A DNA stretch of 11,071 nt from Methanobacteriota archaeon (GCA_005878325.1 VBMR01000120.1:1-11071), one strand, 5' to 3'; positions 1 through 6,641 are shown, numbered from the stretch's first letter. The notes: a model not told the origin generated them from the letters alone. Program-made: numbers and translations.

Positions 1-882
1 GCGGGGAGCCCGTCCATGTCGGAGGAATGCGCTCAGGACCTTTCCGCCCTCGAACGTCAGCGTCGCGAGGACGAAGAACCAGACGGCGTTCAGGGCAAAT
101 GTGAGGAACTGCACGACATAGCTGCCCTCCCGTGTCCGCGCGCTGTCGACGCCGAAGAAGACCCCGACGAGGACCAGGATCAACGCGGACACGTTGAAGA
201 AGATCGAGAGCTCCCCGGAGGCGACGGAGTCACGGACCCGTTCGTACCGCCGGCTCAACCAAGCGAATACGTCGCTGATGCTCTGGAACGGGAGGGAAAT
301 GAGGACCAGGTAGAGGCCTGCGAGGATCAGCACGAGCGCGGGGGCGGCGGTGGGAATCGACAGGTAGATGGCCCCAAAGAGGAGGAGGACCAACCCGAGC
401 GGAGCGATGATCTTGCGCCGCACCTTGGGATTCTTGAGCTGCCGTCCGATCGTGTAGTACAGGGATTCCGCCGTCGGCGTCTGCCGCACGTAGACCCGAC
501 GGATATGGTCCACTCGGATCCGCGACCCGACGATGGGCGCGAACGCCTCGTCCTCCGCACCATCCGAGATAAGGAACACGCGATCTGGCCGGACCTCTTC
601 GAGGACCTGGTCGAGCTGCCGCGCGAGCACGAGATCCGACGTCGCTCCCACCCGGACGTCCCCGCAGATCGTGGCGATTTCCGCGTCCTGGGCTTCCCGG
701 ATCAGATTATCATACGTCGAGATTGCGCACAGGAGAGCGTTGACGTCGGAGTCTTCCGGGTCTGCGAGGCCGAGCTTTGTGGCCGCCGCCAAGTTGTCCT
801 CGCGGCCCACGAGAGGGCCCTTGATCCCCGTCTTCACCCCGATGTCGTCATCTCGGTCTACACAGAGGACGAGAATCTTCAT
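1..882 (-). CDS. DUF373 family membrane protein, partial (C-terminus beyond left edge)
   Basis: The frame opens at an ATG (880-882, minus strand) and is still open at base 1, giving 294 visible residues. The start reads MKILVLCVDRDDDIG, the hallmark N-terminus of the archaeal DUF373 family. A soluble domain of about 155 residues with alternating beta and helix segments is followed by at least four hydrophobic segments (about 158-174, 179-197, 227-245, 255-276), so it is an integral membrane protein with a cytoplasmic N-terminal domain. The Asp-rich CVDRDDD stretch could bind a metal or nucleotide, but that is a guess. Function is unknown in the family. It follows aIF6 on the same strand after 81 bases and has its own TATA-like element at 904-920, so it can be transcribed apart from the ribosomal operon. 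The family call is firm; the end is unseen. Confidence 0.85.
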   Translation of the reverse strand, partial: MKILVLCVDRDDDIGVKTGIKGPLVGREDNLAAATKLGLADPEDSDVNALLCAISTYDNLIREAQDAEIATICGDVRVGATSDLVLARQLDQVLEEVRPDRVFLISDGAEDEAFAPIVGSRIRVDHIRRVYVRQTPTAESLYYTIGRQLKNPKVRRKIIAPLGLVLLLFGAIYLSIPTAAPALVLILAGLYLVLISLPFQSISDVFAWLSRRYERVRDSVASGELSIFFNVSALILVLVGVFFGVDSARTREGSYVVQFLTFALNAVWFFVLATLTFEGGKVLSAFLRHGRAPR

Positions 883-903
883 GATTGGTCCTCAATGAGG
901 CCC

Positions 904-920
904 CTTCGTATATCAAATTT
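904..920 (-). promoter_or_regulatory. TATA-box promoter of the DUF373 gene
   Basis: The minus strand reads AAATTTGATATACGAAG here, an AT-rich island in GC-rich DNA. Its centre lies about 30 bases before the ATG at 882, so the expected start of transcription (about 25 bases past the TATA box) falls a few bases before the start codon. The same TTGATWTAYGAAG string recurs before rps19e. Seen by eye only. Confidence 0.55.
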
Positions 921-963
921 GGCTGACGGATAGCGAATGTCTGACAACTTTTCGCTTTGCTGT

Positions 964-1617
964 TCAGAAAAGTCCGAGACCTTCCTCGATTCGACCAATC
1001 TCGATCGACGTCGTTCGCGCGCCGATCACGGCCCCATGGGAGTTCGCGACGAGGCACGCCCCCACTTGGGCGGCCCCATAGTTCGCGGTCGTGATCACGA
1101 CGGGCACCTGCAATGTCGTCTTCAGCAGATCCATCTCCGCGGGACGCGCATGCGGGTGACAGACGGCCCCCTTGTTCGTCGCGACCGCCGCGGCGCCGAC
1201 GGTCCGGATGCCCGCGATGGTCCCGCGGACGACGGGGACGTTCAACACTTCTTTCATGAAGGCGAGGGCTTCGTCGTCGTAACCCGGATGGACGACCGCT
1301 CCGTGGTCGTTGCAAAGGACATTGTTCCCGACGGCGTTGAGTCGGTGCGGGAGGGGATAGACGCCGTCGCCAATCGCCTCGGCCTCCTCCTCTTCGATGA
1401 ACGGAGACGCCAAGATGCCCTTCGAGTTCATTGCGAGAAGGGAACCGACGACCGTCGAGTGGCCAATCCGCGTGATGACCGCGCGGGTTTCGAGGGCCCC
1501 TTCGATGTGCCGGACCGCGGACTTCGGCACGTCGGACGCGACGACCGCGAGCTCGTCGTTCGCGGCGCAGAACACCCCCACATAGGGATTGCCCGCGATG
1601 TCCAGACGCCGGATCAA
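964..1617 (-). CDS. eif6: Translation initiation factor 6 (aIF6)
   Basis: The protein has 217 residues, the usual aIF6 length of about 220. aIF6 binds the large ribosomal subunit and keeps it from joining the small subunit too early. The sequence shows the repeated ~45-residue units of the pentein fold, each ending in a similar stretch: VGSLLAMNSKGILASP, VGNNVLCNDHGAVVHP, VGAAAVATNKGAVCHP and VGACLVANSHGAVIGA. The N-terminus IRRLDIAGNPYVGVF fits the family. The start is a TTG at 1617, nine bases after the rpl31e stop; no ATG gives this full N-terminus. It is the last gene of the rps19e operon, as in many archaea where rpl39e, rpl31e and aIF6 sit together. No clear terminator follows. Confidence 0.96.
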   Translation of the reverse strand: MIRRLDIAGNPYVGVFCAANDELAVVASDVPKSAVRHIEGALETRAVITRIGHSTVVGSLLAMNSKGILASPFIEEEEAEAIGDGVYPLPHRLNAVGNNVLCNDHGAVVHPGYDDEALAFMKEVLNVPVVRGTIAGIRTVGAAAVATNKGAVCHPHARPAEMDLLKTTLQVPVVITTANYGAAQVGACLVANSHGAVIGARTTSIEIGRIEEGLGLF

Positions 1618-1626
1618 TCGGGTCCC

Positions 1627-1890
1627 TCAGTCCTCCGGGAGAGAGACGACGGCCGAGCCGTCCTCGAACTTGATCGCCTTAATCCGGATGCGACGGGGCG
1701 GATGCTCGCGCCCGCGCCTCCAGAGGAATTCGTTCAACACGTCATCGATGAAGATGCGGTCCGGCTTGAGGTGCCGCTTGACATGCTCGCGGATCGCCTT
1801 CACAGCCCGCGCCGTGCGATCGGTACGGGCCGCGGCCCAAGCCGCCCGCAGCGGCACGACGAAAATCCGCTCCTCCTCCTGCTCCGCCAT
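1627..1890 (-). CDS. rpl31e: Large ribosomal subunit protein L31e
   Basis: This 87-residue basic protein matches L31e in length and pattern: RIFVVPLR near the start, the helix with AVKAIREHVKRHLK, then IFIDDVLNEFLWRRG and RRIRIKAIKFEDG near the end. L31e lies near the exit of the peptide tunnel of the 50S subunit in archaea and eukaryotes and is absent from bacteria. The ATG at 1890 lies four bases after the rpl39e stop, with a short TGAGG just before it. It sits between rpl39e and aIF6, a gene order common across archaea, and is almost surely co-transcribed with them. Confidence 0.96.
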   Translation of the reverse strand: MAEQEEERIFVVPLRAAWAAARTDRTARAVKAIREHVKRHLKPDRIFIDDVLNEFLWRRGREHPPRRIRIKAIKFEDGSAVVSLPED

Positions 1891-1894
1891 GGCC

Positions 1895-2050
1895 TCACGC
1901 CTTCAGTTTGTTCCGTCGCCAGGAACGCTTTTTCGGATGGCGGGTGAAGCGTCGCTTCGTTCGCTGGATGACCCACGCGGGCACCCTCCGGTTCGACTTC
2001 ACTTTCTTCATGAGGCGCAACTTCTTCGCGTACGGCTTGTTCCGGGCCAC
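1895..2050 (-). CDS. rpl39e: Large ribosomal subunit protein L39e
   Basis: A 51-residue, very basic protein starts at a GTG (2048-2050) with ARNKPYAKKLRLMKK and ends RKRS-like with SWRRNKLKA before a TGA at 1895-1897. Both ends and the central RRVPAWVIQRTKRRF are classic L39e, and 51 residues is the normal length. L39e lines the narrow part of the peptide exit tunnel. The gene is short and lacks an ATG, so it is easily missed. It follows the PDCD5 stop by three bases and precedes rpl31e by four. A GAGAGG lies about nine bases before the GTG and can serve as its ribosome binding site. Confidence 0.96.
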   Translation of the reverse strand: MARNKPYAKKLRLMKKVKSNRRVPAWVIQRTKRRFTRHPKKRSWRRNKLKA

Positions 2051-2053
2051 GGG

Positions 2054-2389
2054 TCAGCGCCTCTCGATCTTGATGTCCCGACGCCGCGGGATGACCCGCT
2101 CCAGGATTTGCCGCAAGGTCGCGTCGTCGATCTGCCGTTGCACGCGACCGCTCTGCGCCAACGAGATCAGCTGATTCTCGATGTTCTCCTTGAGCTCCGG
2201 GTACGCGAGCTCGATCCGACCGAGGCGCTCCCGCGCCTCCGGCGTCAGGATCTGCCGCAGGATGAGTTGTCTCTGGGCCTGCACTTGCTCGCGGTACTGC
2301 TGCTCCGCCGTGGCCTGGCTCTGCGCCTGTTGGAGCTCCGCCATCTTCCTCCGACGGATCGCCTCGAGCTCCTCCTCGTCCATCGACAT
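2054..2389 (-). CDS. PDCD5/TFAR19-family DNA-binding protein
   Basis: The protein is about 111 residues, mostly helical and charged, with EAIRRRKMAELQ near the start, a Gln-rich helix, then ILTPEARERLGRIELAYPEL and a basic tail (VIPRRRDIKIERR). This is the archaeal PDCD5 family: a small three-helix-bundle protein that binds nucleic acid in vitro. Its cellular role in archaea is not settled; its place between rps19e and rpl39e is conserved and suggests a link to ribosomes or translation. I chose the ATG at 2389, four bases after the rps19e stop and behind a GGGGG run. An ATG at 2410 would overlap rps19e by 17 bases, and one at 2383 would give the more family-like MDEEELEAIRRRK; all are in frame. 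Confidence 0.92.
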   Translation of the reverse strand: MSMDEEELEAIRRRKMAELQQAQSQATAEQQYREQVQAQRQLILRQILTPEARERLGRIELAYPELKENIENQLISLAQSGRVQRQIDDATLRQILERVIPRRRDIKIERR

Positions 2390-2393
2390 GCGA

Positions 2394-2858
2394 TCAATGG
2401 CCCCCGACATATTTTGCGAGCTGGGGATTCGCGGCGGCGAGTTCCTTTAAGATTTCGTGGGAAACGGAGTCGAGCAGCTTCCGGCCCTGCGCGCTGATCA
2501 CGCGGCCCTTCTTGTCCGCCTTCGCGAGGAAGCCGAGCGACTCGAGTTGCTGCATCGCTTCCCGTGCGATCGAGCGCGAGCCTCGGCGAGGATGGTAGGG
2601 CGCCGAGCCATCGTCCCGCCGGCCCCCAAATTCCGCCGCGAGCCGCGTCGTTCCGATCGGACCGCGGATGTACACTTTGCGTAGGACCGCCGCCACCCGG
2701 CGGTACCACCAGTCGCCTTGGGTCGGCGCCTTCTCCGTGTGTACTCCTGTTCGAGCGAAGGGGGCCCACTCCGGCGGCTTGATCTTCCCCTCTTTCTGGA
2801 GACGGTCTTTCAGCCGCTCGATCAAGAGGCCGGGCGGTACGTCGTAAGCGGTCGTCAT
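2394..2858 (-). CDS. rps19e: Small ribosomal subunit protein S19e
   Basis: The 154-residue product matches S19e throughout: AYDVPPGLLIERLKDRL, then KPPEWAPFARTGVHTE, the motif WWYRRVAAVLRKVYIRGPIG, GSRSIAREAMQQLESLGF and a C-terminal GRVISAQGRKLLD. S19e is an archaeal and eukaryotic 30S head protein with a winged-helix fold, needed for small-subunit maturation. It is the first gene of the operon running to aIF6. The ATG at 2858 is preferred; an in-frame GTG nine bases upstream (2867) is possible but lies closer to the promoter. A TATA-like element inside a 7-bp inverted repeat lies about 30 bases upstream. Confidence 0.96.
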   Translation of the reverse strand: MTTAYDVPPGLLIERLKDRLQKEGKIKPPEWAPFARTGVHTEKAPTQGDWWYRRVAAVLRKVYIRGPIGTTRLAAEFGGRRDDGSAPYHPRRGSRSIAREAMQQLESLGFLAKADKKGRVISAQGRKLLDSVSHEILKELAAANPQLAKYVGGH

Positions 2859-2881
2859 GACGGGCACTCGGAGAGTTCGGG

Positions 2882-2908
2882 CTTCATAAATCAAGGTCGT
2901 ATATGAAG
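2882..2908 (-). promoter_or_regulatory. Promoter of the rps19e operon with a 7-bp inverted repeat
   Basis: CTTCATA (2882-2888) is mirrored by TATGAAG (2902-2908), a perfect 7-bp inverted repeat with a 13-base spacer, so the arms are 20 bases apart centre to centre. Read on the minus strand, CTTGATTTATGAAG (2895-2882) gives a TATA-like core about 30 bases before the rps19e ATG. The distal arm includes a second TATA-like string (TATATGAAG on the plus strand). This could be a dyad operator over the promoter, or two promoters facing opposite ways. Confidence 0.55.
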
Positions 2909-2934
2909 ACTTGCGTGCGCTCCAGAGGAGACGA

Positions 2935-3456
2935 TCATCCCGCGCCGCGATCGTCCCGTTTCCGCGAAGGACGGGTCCGAACTCGCGACGGAGATACGAG
3001 GATGCGACGCATCTCACGGGTCCGCTCGAAGCCGAGTCGACGATACACCGATTCCCCGAGGTCGGATGCATGCAGACTCATGACGGCGACCCCGCGGGAC
3101 CGCGCCCACCGCATCGCGGCGCGTACGATCCGACCCGCATGTCCCTTCCCTCTCTGGTTGGGCTCCGTGAACATCGACAGGAGGTACGCGGCCGTCGTCC
3201 CGCGACGCCCGGGCCGCGGTTGGACCGGCATCAGCCAGACGCAGCCGCTCGCGGCGGGCACGCCGCCGACCTCGATGATGAATCCCGCGAACCGGCCGGA
3301 ACGCATGCGGACCCGCGCCCAGCGACGGTAGACGGAGTCGGCGAGGTCGAGCGTCCTGACCGGGTGGTGTGAAATCGCCTCCCACATGGAGCGACGGTGG
3401 CGAACGAGCAGCTCGAGGTCGTCCGTCGTCGCGAGACGCAAGGTGGTCCGTGGCAC
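2935..3456 (-). CDS. GNAT-family N-acetyltransferase
   Basis: This 173-residue protein is a single GNAT domain, which moves the acetyl group of acetyl-CoA to an amine. Motif A is clear: LLSMFTEPNQRGKGHAGRIV, with the pyrophosphate-binding loop QRGKGHA at about 101-107. Strand 5 (VAVMSLHAS, 123-131) and the ESVYRRLGF helix-strand (135-143, with a possible catalytic Tyr138) complete the fold. The last 15-20 residues are a basic tail (SRVRTRPSRKRDDRG). The substrate cannot be told from sequence; lying just upstream of rps19e proves nothing about ribosomal targets. The start is a GTG at 3456, the only in-frame choice after an upstream stop. A GTAAAG at about 28 bases upstream could be a weak TATA element, overlapping an AAAGGAGGG that lies too far for a normal ribosome binding site. 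Confidence 0.9.
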   Translation of the reverse strand: MPRTTLRLATTDDLELLVRHRRSMWEAISHHPVRTLDLADSVYRRWARVRMRSGRFAGFIIEVGGVPAASGCVWLMPVQPRPGRRGTTAAYLLSMFTEPNQRGKGHAGRIVRAAMRWARSRGVAVMSLHASDLGESVYRRLGFERTREMRRILVSPSRVRTRPSRKRDDRGAG

Positions 3457-3544
3457 GCACCGCCGATTGCCTGCCCTCCTTTACGACTTGCGGTCCCGCC
3501 ACACCGCGGAACGTTCATCTGGCGTCGCGGCCCTCCCACCGGCC

Positions 3545-4111
3545 GTGGTTGAGGAACCGCGGATCTTGGTCGGGGTGACGGGCGCGTCTGGCGTCGAATA
3601 TGCACGACGCCTGATCGATGTGTTGGGCGACCGAGCGGATGTCATCTTGACGAAGGACGCCTCCGCGGTCATCGATGTCGAGACCGGCCTTCCGCCGAAG
3701 GAATTCGCGGCCCACGCCCGGGCGGTCTATCGAGGCGAAGACCTCGCCGCGGCGCCGGCCTCGGGATCCGATCGGTTCCGCGCCCTGGTCGTCGTGCCCT
3801 GTAGCGGCACCACGCTCGCGAAGATCGCTGCGGGAATCGCGGACAACCTCGTCACGCGGGCCGCGGCGGTCGCCCTGAAGGAGCGTCGCCTTCTGATCCT
3901 GGTCCCGCGCGAGACGCCCGTGAGCGCCATCGCACTCGAGAACGAATTGAAGCTCGCCCGCCTCGGCGTCGTCATCCTCCCCGCCTCGCCCGGCTTCTAC
4001 GGCCGCCCGAGGCGAATCGAGGACCTCGTCGATTTCGTCGTCGCGCGCATCCTGGACCAACTCGGCGTGGAACACGCGATCGGCGTCCGGTGGACCGGCC
4101 CCCCCGAATAG
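3545..4111 (+). CDS. ubiX: Flavin prenyltransferase UbiX
   Basis: From the GTG at 3545 the product is 188 residues, the normal UbiX length. UbiX joins a dimethylallyl unit to reduced FMN to make prenyl-FMN, the cofactor of UbiD-family decarboxylases. Seen in order: the flavin-binding loop GVTGASG (10-16), PCSGTTLAKIAAGIADNL (85-102), RAAAVALKERR, the RETP motif (122-125) and FYGRPRRIEDLVDFVVARIL near the end. In many archaea prenyl-FMN is needed by the UbiD-type anhydromevalonate phosphate decarboxylase of isoprenoid synthesis; no UbiD gene is visible here, so that link is inference. The frame stays open back to 3386, but that would overlap the GNAT gene and add non-family sequence. The gene ends six bases from the oppositely oriented DUF835 gene. 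Confidence 0.95.
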   Translation: MVEEPRILVGVTGASGVEYARRLIDVLGDRADVILTKDASAVIDVETGLPPKEFAAHARAVYRGEDLAAAPASGSDRFRALVVVPCSGTTLAKIAAGIADNLVTRAAAVALKERRLLILVPRETPVSAIALENELKLARLGVVILPASPGFYGRPRRIEDLVDFVVARILDQLGVEHAIGVRWTGPPE

Positions 4112-4117
4112 CACCGA

Positions 4118-6577
4118 TCAGACTTGGGAGGACAGGTCCAGGTACTCGTCGAACTCCGCGTTCAGTCGTTTCACGTCGTCATCCGAGAGGCGCCTCGGTG
4201 CGAGGCGTGCAATCACGGTGACGCCGTGGACGAAGGCCATGTCGTTCGCCTTCCGGAGGAAGCGGATGACGTCCCCAAGGGATGCCTCGGCGATCACTTC
4301 GTCCAACCCGTCGTACAGGATGACGCCGCCCTGCCCCTGTCGGCTCAGAGGGAGGATCGCCCGGAGCCCGAGCGGATCGAGCTTCTTCGGGTCGATCCCT
4401 CCCGCGGCGGTCGACGAGACCTGCACGATCGACATCGTCTTCACATCGAATTCCAGCCGGAGTCGCTCGGGGGACGCGGGAGTCAAGCAGAGGGCGGGCC
4501 GGCCGCTTTTCACGAGTTCGCGGATCCAGCCCAGGGCGATCGCGGGGTTGTTCGCGAGGATCAGGTACCGTTTCCCTTCGTCCAGGTGACCAAGCAAGCC
4601 TCCGCAGCTCGGGCAGGTGGCGGCCCGCGGATCGCTCCCCTCGAGGATCGTCTGGTTCTCGCCGCAGGACTCGCACCGCAGGGAGACCTGTTTGCGGCCC
4701 CGCAGGACCGTCGGGGCGATCGACGTGTGGCAATTGGAACACCGCGTGAGGCTCATCGCGCAGCTCCGATGGTACGAGACCCCGCACGTGCATTCGTACG
4801 TGGGGTCGCCCTCCCCGATTTCGCGCAGACAGTGCGTGCACTGCCCGATGGCACCCGCGGCGGACGTCGCCCCGGACGGGGGCGGGAGGACGACCTTGTG
4901 GACGAGCGGCCCTTCCTCCCTGACCGCGGGGCTCGGAGGCTGCGCCAACCGCCGCCGATAGTGTCTCCGCGTCCCGAGGCCGAGCACGAGGGCCACGATG
5001 GGCGCGAGGAAGAGGTACACGAGGCCGCTGACGACGACCCGGAAGCCGGTGACCAAGAAGGCCGTCGGGATGAAGTACAACAGGATCAGGAGGCCGATCG
5101 CGACCTTTCCCGAGCGATGGACCCATTTCGTCCGGTGGACACCGGGGCGGTAGATCGCCTCGTGGGCCTCACGGTAGGTTTCGTACGCAGCCTGCTGCAT
5201 CCGCGAAATGCCATACGCCGCCACGAGCATGACCCCGAACAGGATCTGCGGGCTGTCCAGGATGTCGAAGGTCCGGAACTGGATCGTATCGTTCGCGGGC
5301 GGAGACCCCTCCCATCGCGTCCCGTAGGTCAGAAGTTCGCCACCCGGGGTCCGAATCAACTGGAGGCCGCCCGAGGATACGTCCGGATTGGAGAAGCTGA
5401 GTGTGCCGATCAGATAGTGTATGTCCGATTGAACGACCTCCCCGACGTAGCTCGCCGGGGCCTCGAGCGCGAAGTCTCGGATGAAGACGTCGGACGGTCG
5501 GCCCGTGTTGTCGGAGACGAAGTGGAATCGAAGACGGGCGACTTGCCCGAGGAGGGCTGTCAAGTTTACGGTCGCGTTCGACCAGCCCGAGGGCGACGGC
5601 GGCAAGGTAGGTCGGTTGCTGAAGGAAAGGTTCGTCCAAACCGCATAGGCGGGCGGATACGCGTATTGCAAGCGCAACGAATCTCCGGGTCCCACCGTGC
5701 CGGTGTAACTGAAAGTCGCCCAGGCGCGCGAAGCATATCGGAAATCGAATGGCGTATACGAGGAAAGGGTCGGCGCAAAAACGGGATCCATCGAAGTTCG
5801 CGTCGCCGCGTCTGTGCCGTTGTCGTACGTTCCCGTCGAGTCGTTTCCGGCCCAGAACGCAGAGCGCCCACCCAAGGCGGGTCGACCGCTCGCGTTCACG
5901 ACATGCCATCCGTCTTCTGGCAAGAAGGGCCAGGAACCCGGGTACAGACCCGACGCGGCGAGGCTCGCGGACTGCGATGCGCGATACGAAAATGGCTCAT
6001 AGAGCGAATCCGCGAGGACGCGGGTCGCGAGTTCGACCCGACCGTCGGCCGTCGACGTGTTTGCCTGGAAGAGGAAACGGATCTCCACGTCTCCGGTGGT
6101 GTTCGCGTCCGTGCCCGCGAGGCCCGAGGTGCTTCTCGCAAAGGAGCTGGGTTCGTCCGCCGCCTTGTCGCGAAGATCGAACGGATAGAGCCGCATGTAC
6201 TGGGCGATCGTACCCTTGCCCGCGGCCTCGAGTCGTTCCTCCAGGAGGTTCGTGTAGGTCACGCCCTCGGCGGCATCGAGGACCTGGTTAGGAATCCGAC
6301 CCGTCGCCAATCCTTCCGATGGGAAGCCCTTTGGAATCGTCGGGTAGGTGTCGAACAAGTGGAGGATCTTCATTCGGAGGTCCGTCGCCTTGTCGCCGGT
6401 GAGGGTCCACGTCACGTGGCCACCGCCGCGAAGGTCGGAGGTCCCGAACAGCTCGTAGTCCGTCGCGACCGTGAGCTGTCCGCCCGATCCTTGGGCTCGG
6501 ACGAGGACGGGGAGGACGGACCAGAACGTGAGGAGGAACAGGACGAACGCGAGCGGAGCGTTTCGCCGGCCTCTCAT
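4118..6577 (-). CDS. Membrane protein: signal peptide, jelly-roll-like ectodomain, RING-like and zinc-ribbon domains, DUF835
   Basis: The 819-residue product starts with a signal peptide (about 1-28: RGRR, hydrophobic core, then RAQG). Residues 29-442 should lie outside: they hold nine N-x-S/T sequons, and 215-375 have the look of a MAM/immune-inhibitor-A-type jelly roll (W, GG, W.G and Y signposts, then WSNATVNLTALLGQVARLRF and VFIRDFALE). Membrane segments lie at about 443-458, 492-512 and 514-535, joined by a basic inner loop. The cytoplasmic part has a C4HC3 RING/PHD-like cluster (C580, C583, C596, C598, H603, C606, C613, C616), a zinc ribbon (C635, C638, C655, C658) and a DUF835 domain (about 669-815, KRYLILANNP to RRLSDDDVKRLNAEFDE). 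DUF835 is an archaeal domain of unknown role. The ATG at 6577 fits the signal peptide and a TATA box about 29 bases upstream. A receptor or scaffold role is inference. Confidence 0.88.
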   Translation of the reverse strand: MRGRRNAPLAFVLFLLTFWSVLPVLVRAQGSGGQLTVATDYELFGTSDLRGGGHVTWTLTGDKATDLRMKILHLFDTYPTIPKGFPSEGLATGRIPNQVLDAAEGVTYTNLLEERLEAAGKGTIAQYMRLYPFDLRDKAADEPSSFARSTSGLAGTDANTTGDVEIRFLFQANTSTADGRVELATRVLADSLYEPFSYRASQSASLAASGLYPGSWPFLPEDGWHVVNASGRPALGGRSAFWAGNDSTGTYDNGTDAATRTSMDPVFAPTLSSYTPFDFRYASRAWATFSYTGTVGPGDSLRLQYAYPPAYAVWTNLSFSNRPTLPPSPSGWSNATVNLTALLGQVARLRFHFVSDNTGRPSDVFIRDFALEAPASYVGEVVQSDIHYLIGTLSFSNPDVSSGGLQLIRTPGGELLTYGTRWEGSPPANDTIQFRTFDILDSPQILFGVMLVAAYGISRMQQAAYETYREAHEAIYRPGVHRTKWVHRSGKVAIGLLILLYFIPTAFLVTGFRVVVSGLVYLFLAPIVALVLGLGTRRHYRRRLAQPPSPAVREEGPLVHKVVLPPPSGATSAAGAIGQCTHCLREIGEGDPTYECTCGVSYHRSCAMSLTRCSNCHTSIAPTVLRGRKQVSLRCESCGENQTILEGSDPRAATCPSCGGLLGHLDEGKRYLILANNPAIALGWIRELVKSGRPALCLTPASPERLRLEFDVKTMSIVQVSSTAAGGIDPKKLDPLGLRAILPLSRQGQGGVILYDGLDEVIAEASLGDVIRFLRKANDMAFVHGVTVIARLAPRRLSDDDVKRLNAEFDEYLDLSSQV

Positions 6578-6602
6578 CCTACCGGAAGGGAAGCTGGCTC
6601 AG

Positions 6603-6608
6603 GATAAA
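6603..6608 (-). promoter_or_regulatory. TATA box of the DUF835 membrane protein gene
   Basis: TTTATC on the minus strand sits about 29 bases before the ATG at 6577, with GC-rich sequence between. Transcription would begin within a few bases of the start codon. The spacing matches the other promoters called here. Confidence 0.5.
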
Positions 6609-6633
6609 GGTGTGCGCCCGGCCTACTCGAAAA

Positions 6634-6641
6634 GATAAAAT
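6634..6641 (+). promoter_or_regulatory. Possible TATA element for the TrmB-family gene
   Basis: GATAAAAT on the plus strand, within an A-rich run from 6630, is centred 29 bases before the GTG at 6667. If this is the promoter, the ATG at 6640 lies inside the TATA element and cannot be translated, so the GTG would be the start. Weak by itself; the matching spacing is the main support. Confidence 0.4.

Noticed and set aside
16..933. A 305-residue plus-strand frame
   Set aside because: It is codon-aligned antisense to the DUF373 gene, rich in Asp, Glu and Arg, with no family features.
937..1947. A 336-residue plus-strand frame
   Set aside because: It runs antisense through aIF6 and rpl31e into rpl39e, three recognised genes; its sequence is charged and featureless.
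1589..2497. A 302-residue plus-strand frame
   Set aside because: It lies across rpl31e, rpl39e and PDCD5 on the opposite strand, all of which are clear family members.
2859..3071. A longer rps19e with upstream residues
   Set aside because: The added sequence does not resemble S19e, crosses the promoter and overlaps the GNAT gene; the family N-terminus begins at the ATG at 2858.
3471..3482. AAAGGAGGG on the minus strand as the ribosome binding site of the GNAT gene
   Set aside because: It lies about 18 bases before the only possible start (GTG at 3456), too far for normal use, and overlaps an upstream in-frame stop. It may belong to the promoter region instead.
3386..3544. A 53-residue N-terminal extension of UbiX
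   Set aside because: The extension is Arg/Ser-rich, overlaps the start region of the divergent GNAT gene, and would make UbiX far longer than its family.
4124..6607. An 827-residue open frame on the plus strand
   Set aside because: It is codon-aligned antisense to the DUF835 gene. It stays open because the sense gene avoids TTA, CTA and TCA codons in GC-rich DNA. The translation is charged low-complexity sequence with no recognisable domain, while the minus strand shows a signal peptide, membrane helices and zinc motifs.
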